In this document: positions 12,483 to 23,221 of the stretch, in pieces
Numbering within the stretch: the first letter of the stretch is position 1
How the letters are laid out: each line of letters opens with the position of its first letter
DNA from: Mycoemilia scoparia
Lineage: Eukaryota; Kickxellomycota; Kickxellomycetes; Kickxellales; Kickxellaceae
Length of the DNA stretch: 37,331 nucleotides
NCBI GenBank assembly: GCA_027575805.1
Contig: JANBPU010000159.1
Span: forward strand, 1-37,331
Direction: 5' to 3'
Made by a program: the position numbers and the translations under genes
The notes under the pieces: model-generated
What the model was told of the DNA's origin: nothing
Databases searched by the model: none
What the model saw: only the letters and a program-made list of their open reading frames with translations

Positions 12483-14108
12483 ATGAACAGCTATAGCCTC
12501 AGCGTCGAGGAAAAGATAGAAAGGGTTTTGACATTTCTCACATCAAGTCCTCCAGGAGAAGAAAACGATGTATTCAATGGTAAATACCACTAAATTTCTA
12601 AAACATAGTATACAAAGCTAGGCTTCTGCATATATACATATACATATATGCAAAGATGGATGCCTCTCGCTGACATTATTTCTAATAAATGCTTGTGGAC
12701 TGTTTTTGCCCGTCTTTATCGCTACCAAGACATCAGAGGTATAATCAACGACGATCAGGCCTTACAAGACAACATTGTTCCTACCCTGACTAAGCTAAGT
12801 ATCGAAAGGTTCCAGGTTGTGGATATTCCCGATACGGCGCTTAAGGTAACTATTATATGCAATTCAATGTGTATTTTACTATAGCTATAGTACCGATATG
12901 ATAAATATTAGACAATACGTAGTACATTGTAACTAAGATAATGAGACTTTGCTTTGTTGTGATATTAGACCATGATAACACAGTATAACCAAGTCGAGGA
13001 TAACAAATACGTGGATTTTAACACAAAAAAAGCCATTGTATTTGATCATCTCCGTGAGGTAAGCTTCAGGCCTAGATAGCAAGCATGACTTTGAGGTTTC
13101 TGTGGTGCATATATCTTGCGATCTTGTATAGGTTTGTTATTGACCCTATAATCTATGTATTGATTTTCCATAGAAAGTTGTGTCTTGTGAAGACTATGAG
13201 GAAGAAAGCACCCTAGAGGAATTGAGGTAAATATACAATTTTCATAAATTCCAGGTGTTGTTAATATATGCAAAGGCGATAACGTACTTTCATATTCTAG
13301 GTCACTCGTCCAGAAAAATGTTGTTGGGTACTTGGAAGATCGCTATCAGGAAGGTGTTGGCTGCACCTTTATCGTGGATGATTCTAAAGTAGTTGTTTGT
13401 ATTGTTGGAAACAAATTTAACCCCGAGAATTTCTGGTACGTAATAAGCGTTGCGTCCTCTGTTTTCTCAAAAATGTTATTTATCCTAATTTAGTTTTATA
13501 TTGCGTCTGCAATTTTAGGAATGGGTCATGGCGGTCTTCATGGATATTCGACACAAGCTCTGGGACTATAGAAGGAAAAGTGTCTGTACACATCCACTAC
13601 TACGAAGATGGAAATGTCCAACAGATATCCAACTTTGATTTCAATGAGCAGCTAAACCTAACAGACGTAAGTTGTCTTTCTATACCCACACAACAGAGAT
13701 TTGGCTGTTAGCACACATACATACATACACACACACACACAAAATATCGCTACAGACCTGGATTTATTTTGAAAATCATGATTCTTGCAGGACAACTCCG
13801 AGCTTGCATCCAGCATTGTTAAAAAAATTCGTGCTCTTGAGCAGCAGTACCATAGATCACTGAACGATCATTATTCTCAGCTTTCACAAAAGACTTTCAA
13901 AGCTTTCCGAAGAATGCTTCCTATTACTCGTAACAAGGTTGACTGGGACAAGGTAATTATTCTTACAAAAAATTGTTTACCTATTATATGTTATCACTTC
14001 AAACAGCCGTTGTTTTCTTGTATTAAAACCTTTGGTTGACCATTTTATTTGTTTTTATAGATCATCAACTACAAGATCGGAGAAAGCATCGAGAACATGT
14101 CGAAATAA
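12483..14108 (+). CDS. CAP1: F-actin capping protein subunit alpha (CapZ alpha)
   Basis: Eight exons: 12483-12579, 12730-12845, 12969-13058, 13174-13226, 13301-13435, 13519-13666, 13791-13952 and 14061-14108. All joins are in frame and give 282 aa, against about 286 in vertebrates. The protein pairs with the beta subunit to cap actin barbed ends at cortical patches and hyphal tips. Conserved blocks run the whole length: FLTSSPPGEENDVFND near the N terminus, IVFDHLRE, NFWNGSWRSSW (assembled across an intron), VHIHYYEDGNVQ, FKAFRRMLPITRNKVDW and the C-terminal NYKIGESI, the start of the tentacle helix. Introns are 74-150 bp; the sixth contains a CA-rich microsatellite. The first ATG of exon 1 is used and gives the expected N terminus. 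It converges with MED12. Confidence 0.95.
13712..13740. repeat. CA-rich microsatellite in a capping protein intron
   Basis: An imperfect (CA)n/(CATA)n tract lies inside intron 6 of the capping protein gene, about 50 bp before the acceptor. Confidence 0.8.
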
Positions 14109-14753
14109 ATCAAGAAATTCGATTTTTATTGCTTTTATTTGCATAAAACTACAGCTATGGAGGACCTGACCTGGTCAAGTTCTTCTTTGCAACATCACTG
14201 AATAATACTCTTCATAAACAACGAATTATGCTATAGATATAAAACTAATGGTTAGTAGAATCAGAACATAATGCTAGTATGACGACACAAGTCCCAAATG
14301 AATCTAGCCTATCAACCCGGCTAGCCTTTTAGTATAAATCGTTTAGCCTTTGTCAAAAAATTGGGCACAAAGGTGACTCGTTAGGAGGTCCTCCTTCTCT
14401 TCATAAAAAATCATGCAAATGGCGAAAATAATACTATATATCTATGTAAGGAAACTCGTTAAATAGGAGACTGCCGGCTGGTTAGCCCCTAGGAAAATGA
14501 CCTAGATGTTGCACACAGAAGCATGGGCATTGCCTGGCATCTGTATTACATAAAGGAAAGTAAGAGGATTGAAGAAGAAGGCAGGTCTACACTGTGTCCA
14601 ATGGCTGTTGTATAAACGCAGTTTATAGTCATTTTAAACCATCGTGAGAGGTTAACCACACCTTCCCCTTGTTGCGACCGGATAATGGTGATGAAAGAAT
14701 AGTATATACATAGTCGTATGAATGTAGCGGTGGCACGATGAGGCAGTCAAAGG

Positions 14754-14861
14754 ATATGGGTAATAATTTTTGAAGGGTATCTTTTGATGGTTGTCAATGA
14801 TTATAGGGGCAATCACAGTTAATTATCAAATAGTCTCCCTTCAAAAACAATAGCTCATATA
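14754..14861 (-). mobile_element. MITE family copy B
   Basis: It begins ATATGGGTAATAATTTTTGA and ends CCCTTCAAAAACAATAGCTC followed by ATAT. The interior block GCAATCACAG is the reverse complement of the CTGTGATTGC block in copies A, C, D and E, so this copy is inverted relative to them. It is about 108 bp, slightly shorter than the others. Confidence 0.75.
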
Positions 14862-15150
14862 AGGAACACCATCTAGCCAGTGTGAGGCTGATGTTTGAAG
14901 TGGAAAGTAAAAAGCATTGAAGATTATTGCAGTGGCAAAAATACTAAACTGGTTATACATCTCAGAACACAGTCCAGATACTTGGACCTCTTGATGCTTT
15001 ACATTCAATAGAGAAGCTTATTCTGCTTAATAGCAGTTGTTTGGATCATTCCAGAATGAATAGAGTTTGTATACCAATGGGTTTATATGGTCAAAGTTCA
15101 TAAGGTATTTGACAAAAATGAGTTCCCAGGAAATGTAAACCAATTGGTTT

Positions 15151-15213
15151 GCCATTGGACCATAATCTGAGGACCCATTTCTGCCTACCACAGATTCGTT
15201 CACTAATGAAATC
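15151..15213 (-). repeat. Dispersed 65-bp repeat, copy 2 (reverse)
   Basis: The reverse complement reads GATTTCATTAGTGAACG, then a TAGGCAGAAATGGG block and CCTCAGATTATGGTCC. It aligns with 2842-2905 and 28461-28527. Confidence 0.65.
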
Positions 15214-15359
15214 TTTTTATATTAAGCACTTGAAAAAACAGTAATGACAAGAATATGTATATAAAATATAGACATTAAAAAAGATAAACATAGATAATAA
15301 TATTATAGGGTCCGAGCTTTAACCCCCACTATACTTTATAAAGTATATGTATATATAAA

Positions 15360-15370
15360 GGGGGGGGGGG
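15360..15370. repeat. 11-base G run beside the MED12 stop
   Basis: Eleven consecutive G bases lie 29 bp beyond the MED12 stop codon; in the MED12 transcript this is a C run in the 3' UTR. A similar, shorter run (24024-24031) lies beyond the GH81 stop codon. Confidence 0.8.
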
Positions 15371-15398
15371 TGAATTTTTATCAGTGAAAATAATCGAA

Positions 15399-18300
15399 CT
15401 ACCGATGGTGACCATAGTGATGGTGGTGATAACCACTTGCGTTGTTATTTGGGTTGATGCTTGTGTGATGATTACTGTTGCTGTTATTATTGCTATAGAA
15501 GCCACCGGTATTATAATGACGGGAGTGATGATGGATGTGACTGCTGTTGCTGGTGGTACTAGCAGTTCCCCCACTACTATTTGTAAAGTGATGGTGGTTG
15601 TGGTGGTGATGGTATCGGTGGTGTGGTGTTGATGAGGAAATGGAGGTTGCAGATGCTGCTCTTTTTGGTGGCTTTGATTTTTCAGCACTAGATCCGCCTC
15701 TCCTTGTATTAGACTTCAATAGAGACTGGATGAGCTTTCTTGTAATTGACCGCGTTTCAGTATCTAGTCGTTGTCTTCGCGCTCCAAACGCAAGCCACGG
15801 AATGGGGGTTTGGACAATGGGTGTCATGAACGATGGGAGTGGAGAAGGCATGTGCGGAACAATCCTATTCTCAAGAGTGTTTTCTACCAGGCTGGCTTTT
15901 TGTGACGAAGCAGTTGAATGAGACTGTAGGCTGCTTGATGGTGAGCCTTTGGCTCCATATAGCATAGGCTTTGTGGGGGATTTGTGCCCGTGGCTATTTG
16001 CGCAATTGAGAGATAAGGTCCGTTCTATGTCCTGCCAGCTTTGTTGAGGATATGGGCTGAGTCCTTTACCATTGGGTCCATTTTTTCTAATAGCCATTCC
16101 GCTGGGAATAATGTGAGAGTTTGGTACAAAGAGCTCGGAAAATTCGAGTCCTTCTATCCATACCCATGGGTTGGTGAGACTTGCTCCAATAGAAGATGAA
16201 ACATTTTCCTGGTAGAGCTGAAGATTGACATCGCTGAGGTTCTTGCTTGCCATTTCGAATGGTAGAAGGCGCAGAAGCATTTTGGTGTCAACATCGGGAA
16301 GGAAGTGTTGCACCAAAGGCGAGAAGCGGCGCAAGAGTGGGAAATTAGATGTACGGGTCTGCCTAGGAATTATTTCGGATAGGAATGACGCACAGTCCAG
16401 AATAATATCAAATAGCCTAATATTTCCCTTGCCTTGAAGAATTGATTCTTTGGAGCCATCCTCAACATCATTAACAACTTGTAGTGGTTCTAAGGAGATA
16501 GGGGATAAGCATAGTGCAAGACATAGGAGCATCCACTCATCAGCTTTGAAATCTAGTGGACGGTATTTGAATCCAGGAAATAGCTTGATCAGGGTATGCA
16601 GCAGACACTGAATACGAGCTTGTATCCAAGAAGCTCCGATTGGCTTGAAAAGCCACTCTCTGTGCTTCTCTTCGCCATCAGTATCAGCAATTTTCGGTGT
16701 GTCATCATAGTCCTTTGGCCTATATATCTCAGAACCAGAGGATTTAGTTCCTGCTGATGAATTTAGAAGTAGATTATACGCGTCTGGACTAAGTATGGCA
16801 GTGATTCTGTGAAGTAGATTTAGCTGCCGAGTTACATATTCTGTATATTCTGCACATATTTCGTCAGTGCCATCGTTGCTGGTTGTTGTAGCTGGTGCTG
16901 GCGTATTGGGATTTTGTTGTTGTGCCATGCCTGAGTATCCTGGGGTGGTAGCAGATGCCTGCTTTGCGCTTGCTTGCTCACCAGATTCGCTTGATAAGCC
17001 AAAGAACTCGCGATTTAGACATGAAAGGAAGCTTGAAACCAAGATGCTCTTCGAGGTTGCTTGGTTAATATCGTTTTGCAGCTCATTCATCGGCATGCCT
17101 AAATCTGCCTCATCGATTTGTAGCGATGGTGATAGTATTTTGACAATAGAGCAAATACTTCCACCATTAGGCGAAATTTGTTGTCCACTTTGACAATCGT
17201 TTTCCGAATCGGGCATTGTTGAATGCTCTTGACTTGCTAACTCAGAGCTAATCAGCCCTAAAAGGGATTTTGCCAAAATGGGGCTGGCCTTTTCTAGAAT
17301 CCAAGCTGCATGGGTTGCCTGATCTCTAGACAAGCTTGTAAAGAACTTTGAAAATGTCTGAGAAAGTTGGGTATGAATATTTGCCGTGTTTGGGCGTGGG
17401 AGAGTTGTTGCTGTGGAGTTTGCTTCCGCCTGGTCGAGTGTTAATGTAGCAAATGTAACCAGTGCATCAATTACCAGTAAACATCTAAGTTTCTTAGATC
17501 CGTATGGACGTGAAAGGAAGCTTTGTAAACTGCTGTTGCATTTATGCGCCACCTCCATTGTCGTCATACCAGAAAAGTCTACTATATCCGGATCCTCGGG
17601 CTCTAATGTTGCTAGCCATGGGCGCAAGATTTGGCGGCGGGTAGAAACTGAGAGTTTGCAATTGCTGAGACAAGGCATAATATGCTTTCGACAAATATTA
17701 CTTAATACATGTTCATTAGAGGAATTGATCCAAGATTGGAGCCAGGACATTTGGACTGCATTCATAATAGCCTTGTTCCAAGTCCTCTCGGTCTCGGGGC
17801 TAAACTTTACACGATTGTTTACGCCCACTTCCACAGCGCTAAATAGAAATTCGAACGTAGTGTGCACAAATGACTGTCTGGACTGCAAGCATTCTTCCCA
17901 TGCCAACGTTATAGCCAACTGCTGACTCATCCCTGGCATGGCAATTCGTGGTGGCTTCTGGGAATTTAATGATTCACCAGGAGTAATTTGTCTATCAGGT
18001 TTTAACCAACATGTTATCCGAGAAAGTATGGAAGCCACAACAGCAAAGTCGACTGGAGTTGGTGATTTTGCTTTGATCATTTCATAAAGGAACCCCACAA
18101 GACTATTCAGATCCATGCAGCCATAAACCAGCAAAGAGCGAGACCATTCCCCCACACCATCAATAAGCCCTTGTATTTCATCACTAAAATTGGGGTCCAT
18201 GTTTTTTAGGTTGCCGAATTTATCATGTATTTGCTTTATCACGAAGCGGAGGCTGCTTATGCTTGATTTGTCCCATTCTTGCGGATATTCTGTTAAACCG

Positions 18301-21300
18301 GTACACAGGGCAAGCCATCTAACATAACGAGCATAGATGTCAATGTGAAAGTGGCGGGGCATTGGAAGTAAAGTTGGATCGGATGCATATCTAACTGCTG
18401 CCCACGCTGCCTCAGATTCGATTTCACTGAAAGATGACTGAACTCGATGGACATGATATTCCATTCCATATTGGGGTGCTTCAAAGTGATCTGCGCCAAC
18501 TCCTGGATACTTTTTGTAAAGGTGAGACCATAGCGATTGGGATAGTCTTTGGAATTGGTGATCGATCGACCAGTCACTGCTATCAAAAGGCAACATTGCA
18601 ATATCTAACCGTGGTAGCGAAGCCCCAAGCCCCATCATTTCGCTTCTGACTGTTTTTTCTAGGTTACCAGGAATCGGGTTCATTGGAAATGATCGGGTAA
18701 GGTGGATATCTCTCCAGCTTTGACACATGGCTCTTGCATCATTAATGTACTTTTCAAGCGACTCTCTGGCAGATGGGACATCCCGGAAATCGTAGGCTAC
18801 TGCGGTGAGGCATTCTGTTATAAATGCCTCACACTTTTCTGAGGTGGCCCATTCTTGCTGTTTTTTCACAAGCGCTTCACAAACCTTCTGTACATCACCC
18901 AAAAGTGCCCATATACCTCTGAAACGACGCAAAGAAAGAACAGCTTCTCTAAGCACACTCATCTCTTTTGTGTGGGATATAAGCCAGAGTAAAAAATCGA
19001 GCAAAATCTTAAATTCGCTTCCACACTCGAGGATCCGCACAATCGTGACTGTTTGGCGTGCATTTAGTAGGGATGCGCCAGGCTGGGTCATTACTCTCCA
19101 ATTATCAACTCCGATTTCAACATCCTTTACAACATAGGACATGACCATCTTCATCAGCCAATTTCTCAGTACATCATTGATTATCTTGCGAGAACCTGAA
19201 GAAAGTATGTCAATCATGTCCTTATCCAATTCACACCCCAAAGATAAATAGTCTAGTGGAGTATCCTGGAAAGATGATAAAAGGTCATTCGTCCAAAGAG
19301 AATCGGCCTTTGGGTTTGACAATTTGATATTTGTTAGGGATGCTGGTGTTACTTGGGAATTGTTGGTACTATCTGGGTTGGTGACAATGGTATCAGCTTT
19401 GATTGAGCTTTGCGGATTGCCAGCAAGCGAGGGCGATGGTGAACTAAACGGATCGGCTTTTGAGGATGTGTTCCTGGGTTGCTCTGCCAGTGAGTAGGGG
19501 GTTGGCCAATATGTATTGCTGTTGCTGCTGCCATTATTATTGCTATTTGAAATTGATGCTTTTTCATTTGTGTATATTCCTTGCGATGAGATAATATCCA
19601 TTTCATCTTTGGATTCTGGAGTTAGGTTGCTCTTCATTGGCTGATCAATGTTTAACCAACTGTCAAGGTCTCCAGTTTCATCAGCCCAGTCCTTTACTCT
19701 TAAATCCATGTCAAATAGGTCCGTATTTGAAGATATTGGTACAGCATCACTTTTTTGTTGGATTTGATTAGCCAATGCATCATGGTGAGTTCCTGGTTCC
19801 TCTTCAGTTTTTCCCCTTTTCTTTTTTGAATCGCTGAGGTCTGTTGTCATATATGAAACGAGATATGGCAAAAGTCGGGAAATGCCTGTTTTTAGACGAT
19901 TGGCCAGGCCGCTTTGTTCAGTAATATTATTTGTGATATATCCCAAACGCGATAGATTGCTTTCTGCATCCCCAGGCTTAGCCTCTATTTCAAAATATGA
20001 ATGTATGCAGGATTGGCTGCCATCACTGCTACTGCTGCTACTGCCATTGCTACAGGGAGTATTGGCACAGGCCTTTGAAAATTTATCTAAAAGTCGATCT
20101 CGCTGTCTGCATACAGACTCCTCAAGCTGAATATGAGTCAAATATACGTGGTGCCGCTTTGTCCGTGCTGAGCTAACTAAATTGTCCTCGAAATCGCCTC
20201 GGGCAATAAGTCTCCATATGTAGCGTACGGGGGAGAAGCAGCCATAAGATATCAGGACTTCTGCCATCAAGCAAATCCTCCATATAGGCTCGTTTTCGGT
20301 TTTAGATAATGGGTACGTATCAAGGAATAGCAAGAAGGCTTCGTGAACGGCATTCTGTGCTAGATTTTTACTATCAGCATTAAACATCTGGAGCAGCCCT
20401 TCACCATCTGCATCATCAGTTCCAATGGCTTCATTTGTGGTGATGCTTTGACTATTATTATCACTACTACTACCACCATTAAGTTTTACACCTTTGTTGA
20501 CATCATCATTTTTACAACCAAGCGTATTTTTTTGCGTGCCAAGGTTGCTTTCGCCTTTACCACTATTTCTTTCTTCGACTTTTACCCGGGTTCTTGCCTT
20601 ATCTTCAATTTGTGCCCAAGCTGCGAGGATCCTGCCAACCAGCATTGGTTTGTGAGCCTTAAAGGACATGTTGGATGAAGTCGGAGATACGCACCACAAA
20701 AACAAGGACTGGAATAAATTCTTGGTGTCGTTAGATATGTCAGTACTACCATTTGGTTCACCGAATATATCAAAAACTGCCTGGTAAAGATCAGAGGCGG
20801 GTTCAAGATTATTAATTATTGATAAAACACGATCATCAACTCCTGAAACCGACTGTATATCATCAGACTCTAGTCGTCTACTGTTGTCATGGATCTGGTT
20901 CCGAAAATCGAGCTGTTTTAGCAATTCTTGGGCCTTGGTGGACAGCTCATCGCAATTTGTGGTATCAAGCGCGTACACTATTATCGACTTATGTTCGGCC
21001 CACTGGTTTGGACCAAAAAAGCAATCATAAAAATCAATGAATAGCTGTAAAAGCATTTTGCATAAATCGCTAGTGAGCTGGGCCAGCGACTTGTAGGGTT
21101 TTGCCCATTTGATCTTTTCCACAACAACATTGATGAGTTTTCGGAAGGGCATACGGGATTGGCAAATCTCCTGGACGTAGCTTTGTAGCAATGGGAGCAT
21201 CATGATGGACTTGTCTGAGTTAGACTGCTGGAAGGTTGACATTAGCTTGAATAAGAACCACCTCTGGTCGAGCATACCATTGTCGTACTGGAGACGAATC

Positions 21301-22250
21301 AGCCGTAAGCAAAACTCCCAGTCATGATGCCATTTTGAACGAGCATCTGCGATCCTTAAGAGCTCAGGATCAGATGTATTTTCTGGGCTTCTGACCAGCT
21401 TTGAAAGATTTGATAGCAGCCCTTCGAGAAAGCCCATCAGGACATGTGTCCACTCTTTTGCATATTTCTCGCTGTGTGCTTTGAGCTCGGCGTGGCTAAT
21501 GGTTCTCTTTTGCTGAGATAGCATGTCAGATACTCCAATGAATTTAATGGCCCATATAGCTCTGGATGGAGAAACATCATGTTCGCACAGGGTCTCCAAA
21601 AGGTCGCTACCATGGCTTGTATATGGGACGGACGATGCCAATACTGCTAATGGGACTTCGGGATTACCAAGCTGCTTGAACCATTGCTGTTGCTGATCCT
21701 CCGACTGTACAACCTTGGCAGGAATACGTGGTACGCTTAAATCCTCTATGGACCCCTTTTCTGACTGGACCTGCATCGCTTTTGCTGCCATTCTGTTGAT
21801 ATTGCGCAATGTTTCTGGATCCTGGAGGTCGTTGTATATGCTTTCGTGCTGAGTTACTCTTTCGTTGCTAAACCTCGAAGCCGTGTGTCCCCTTACGGCT
21901 GTCTTTGCACTAAAATGTATTTCATTTTCACTATTTGGGTTGAAGAAAATGCCAGGGAGGGCGCCCTGTGGTGGTAGAACTGCTGAGGCAGAATTTGGAA
22001 CTACTGGCACAACATTTGGTGGTGCTTCAAGGCGATAGGGCCTCAGGGAGTTGAAGCCGGTTGCGTTTGGAAACTGAACCACCCGGGGTCTTTTTAGCGT
22101 TCGCCCCTGCGAAGTCATGCTGTTGGTTGCCTGCCGCTTTTGAAGGTACGAATTGCCAACGCCGTGATCTCTTACACCATAATGACTGCCATTAACACCG
22201 CCTGCACCCATTGCGGGACCACTATTCGTCCCACCTCCGGTGTAGCTCAT
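15399..22250 (-). CDS. MED12: Mediator of RNA polymerase II transcription subunit 12 (MED12/SRB8)
   Basis: A single 6.85 kb exon encodes 2283 aa. MED12 is the large scaffold of the Mediator kinase module (with CDK8, cyclin C and MED13) in the nucleus and activates CDK8. The N-terminal Med12 domain is visible at about 180-300: a WFKQLGNPEVPLAVLASSVP block followed by a long helix with PSRAIWAIKFIGV (about 228-240), the arrangement of fungal Srb8. A basic LKRPRVVQF stretch (52-60) may be a nuclear signal. Most of the rest is helical with Ser/Asn-rich low-complexity inserts, including a Ser run, NSNNNGSSNSN and Gln-rich segments. The last 75 residues are very rich in His, Ser and Asn, encoded by CAT/CAC repeats. 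The first ATG is used; no stop or frameshift interrupts the frame. It diverges from the BRI3-like gene. Assignment rests mainly on the N-terminal domain, size and architecture. Confidence 0.82.
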   Translation of the reverse strand: MSYTGGGTNSGPAMGAGGVNGSHYGVRDHGVGNSYLQKRQATNSMTSQGRTLKRPRVVQFPNATGFNSLRPYRLEAPPNVVPVVPNSASAVLPPQGALPGIFFNPNSENEIHFSAKTAVRGHTASRFSNERVTQHESIYNDLQDPETLRNINRMAAKAMQVQSEKGSIEDLSVPRIPAKVVQSEDQQQQWFKQLGNPEVPLAVLASSVPYTSHGSDLLETLCEHDVSPSRAIWAIKFIGVSDMLSQQKRTISHAELKAHSEKYAKEWTHVLMGFLEGLLSNLSKLVRSPENTSDPELLRIADARSKWHHDWEFCLRLIRLQYDNGMLDQRWFLFKLMSTFQQSNSDKSIMMLPLLQSYVQEICQSRMPFRKLINVVVEKIKWAKPYKSLAQLTSDLCKMLLQLFIDFYDCFFGPNQWAEHKSIIVYALDTTNCDELSTKAQELLKQLDFRNQIHDNSRRLESDDIQSVSGVDDRVLSIINNLEPASDLYQAVFDIFGEPNGSTDISNDTKNLFQSLFLWCVSPTSSNMSFKAHKPMLVGRILAAWAQIEDKARTRVKVEERNSGKGESNLGTQKNTLGCKNDDVNKGVKLNGGSSSDNNSQSITTNEAIGTDDADGEGLLQMFNADSKNLAQNAVHEAFLLFLDTYPLSKTENEPIWRICLMAEVLISYGCFSPVRYIWRLIARGDFEDNLVSSARTKRHHVYLTHIQLEESVCRQRDRLLDKFSKACANTPCSNGSSSSSSDGSQSCIHSYFEIEAKPGDAESNLSRLGYITNNITEQSGLANRLKTGISRLLPYLVSYMTTDLSDSKKKRGKTEEEPGTHHDALANQIQQKSDAVPISSNTDLFDMDLRVKDWADETGDLDSWLNIDQPMKSNLTPESKDEMDIISSQGIYTNEKASISNSNNNGSSNSNTYWPTPYSLAEQPRNTSSKADPFSSPSPSLAGNPQSSIKADTIVTNPDSTNNSQVTPASLTNIKLSNPKADSLWTNDLLSSFQDTPLDYLSLGCELDKDMIDILSSGSRKIINDVLRNWLMKMVMSYVVKDVEIGVDNWRVMTQPGASLLNARQTVTIVRILECGSEFKILLDFLLWLISHTKEMSVLREAVLSLRRFRGIWALLGDVQKVCEALVKKQQEWATSEKCEAFITECLTAVAYDFRDVPSARESLEKYINDARAMCQSWRDIHLTRSFPMNPIPGNLEKTVRSEMMGLGASLPRLDIAMLPFDSSDWSIDHQFQRLSQSLWSHLYKKYPGVGADHFEAPQYGMEYHVHRVQSSFSEIESEAAWAAVRYASDPTLLPMPRHFHIDIYARYVRWLALCTGLTEYPQEWDKSSISSLRFVIKQIHDKFGNLKNMDPNFSDEIQGLIDGVGEWSRSLLVYGCMDLNSLVGFLYEMIKAKSPTPVDFAVVASILSRITCWLKPDRQITPGESLNSQKPPRIAMPGMSQQLAITLAWEECLQSRQSFVHTTFEFLFSAVEVGVNNRVKFSPETERTWNKAIMNAVQMSWLQSWINSSNEHVLSNICRKHIMPCLSNCKLSVSTRRQILRPWLATLEPEDPDIVDFSGMTTMEVAHKCNSSLQSFLSRPYGSKKLRCLLVIDALVTFATLTLDQAEANSTATTLPRPNTANIHTQLSQTFSKFFTSLSRDQATHAAWILEKASPILAKSLLGLISSELASQEHSTMPDSENDCQSGQQISPNGGSICSIVKILSPSLQIDEADLGMPMNELQNDINQATSKSILVSSFLSCLNREFFGLSSESGEQASAKQASATTPGYSGMAQQQNPNTPAPATTTSNDGTDEICAEYTEYVTRQLNLLHRITAILSPDAYNLLLNSSAGTKSSGSEIYRPKDYDDTPKIADTDGEEKHREWLFKPIGASWIQARIQCLLHTLIKLFPGFKYRPLDFKADEWMLLCLALCLSPISLEPLQVVNDVEDGSKESILQGKGNIRLFDIILDCASFLSEIIPRQTRTSNFPLLRRFSPLVQHFLPDVDTKMLLRLLPFEMASKNLSDVNLQLYQENVSSSIGASLTNPWVWIEGLEFSELFVPNSHIIPSGMAIRKNGPNGKGLSPYPQQSWQDIERTLSLNCANSHGHKSPTKPMLYGAKGSPSSSLQSHSTASSQKASLVENTLENRIVPHMPSPLPSFMTPIVQTPIPWLAFGARRQRLDTETRSITRKLIQSLLKSNTRRGGSSAEKSKPPKRAASATSISSSTPHHRYHHHHNHHHFTNSSGGTASTTSNSSHIHHHSRHYNTGGFYSNNNSNSNHHTSINPNNNASGYHHHHYGHHR

Positions 22251-23221
22251 GTGAAGTCAGCGTAGAAAATGTGTGAGCTAGCTGAAGAGGTTTGCTGATT
22301 GGGTGTAAAGTAATAAGGTTAATAATAAGTTTAGTGGAAGGGCTTTGTTGCTATTGCTGTTGGCCGAAAACGCGGAGGTGGTGGTGACACTCTATTGCTT
22401 TTCGTGTGTATTTGTATATGTGTGCAAGTTTGGTAGAAAATACTGAGAGGCCAATTTTTAGACGTGGTGACAATTTAGTAGCAAGCCAACATTCCTCCAA
22501 GAACAAAAAGAGTTCGGCGACAAAGCAGGAAATCAATATATATTCCAAAAATAAATAAAATGAATATAGCAGGGAACCTATTTAGCAAAGTATAAGCAAA
22601 CGAGCCTGAAAAGGGGGAGGTGACATTAGGGAGTGACCATGGCCATGGAGCAAATCAAAGGGCAAGCCTGCACTGTGGCCAACGAGAGTTGCCTCTTCCT
22701 TGTAAATCCAAGAAAACTAGGATCAGTATCCAAAATGGATAATACAACATACACCCAATATCAATAAAACCTAGCAAGCCATGAACCATTCATTGATAAT
22801 AGTAGCATATCAATATTTCTGTTATCAAGCACATTTATCTGATGCTCTTTCCCAAAACCAGCTAAAACCTTTACAACCATAACTTGCTTGGCTGCTTTCT
22901 GCTCAATAACTTTCCAGAACCACTCCCTTCACATGGTACTTTTTGAACAAACAGAGCTTTATTGTTTAGGGCCTAGCTACCTTGTCTGTTTTATGCTATA
23001 AATACTTCCACCTTTGCCTATTCATTGTAAACTCTGTTTTACACATAATACACCTTTCTCTGTAGCCTAAATAGCCATCATACATTTAAAACCTAGATTT
23101 CTAACCACTGCTGGCCAAAAACAAGCTCTCTGGTCACAAATAATTGACTTACTTGTTTTTAGCTCGTACGTTACATACAGAAGCGTACAAGCGATATTCT
23201 GAATAGCCTCAGCCCCCACGA
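22251..23221. other. Divergent promoter region of MED12 and the BRI3-like gene
   Basis: The 970-bp gap between two divergent starts holds the leaders of both genes. I see no repeat copy and no credible ORF; the minus ORF 22351-22548 is low-complexity leader DNA. Confidence 0.5.

Larger units (their letters stand above)
14109..15398. other. Intergenic region between two convergent genes, with a MITE and a repeat
   Basis: This 1.29 kb lies between the 3' ends of the capping protein gene and MED12. It holds MITE copy B (14754-14861), a reverse copy of the 65-bp repeat (15151-15213) and an 11-G run at 15360-15370. No ORF of note is present. Confidence 0.5.

Noticed and set aside
15384..21040. 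Many plus-strand ORFs inside 15399-22250
   Set aside because: They are antisense shadows of the single long MED12 frame, with no motifs and no independent promoters.
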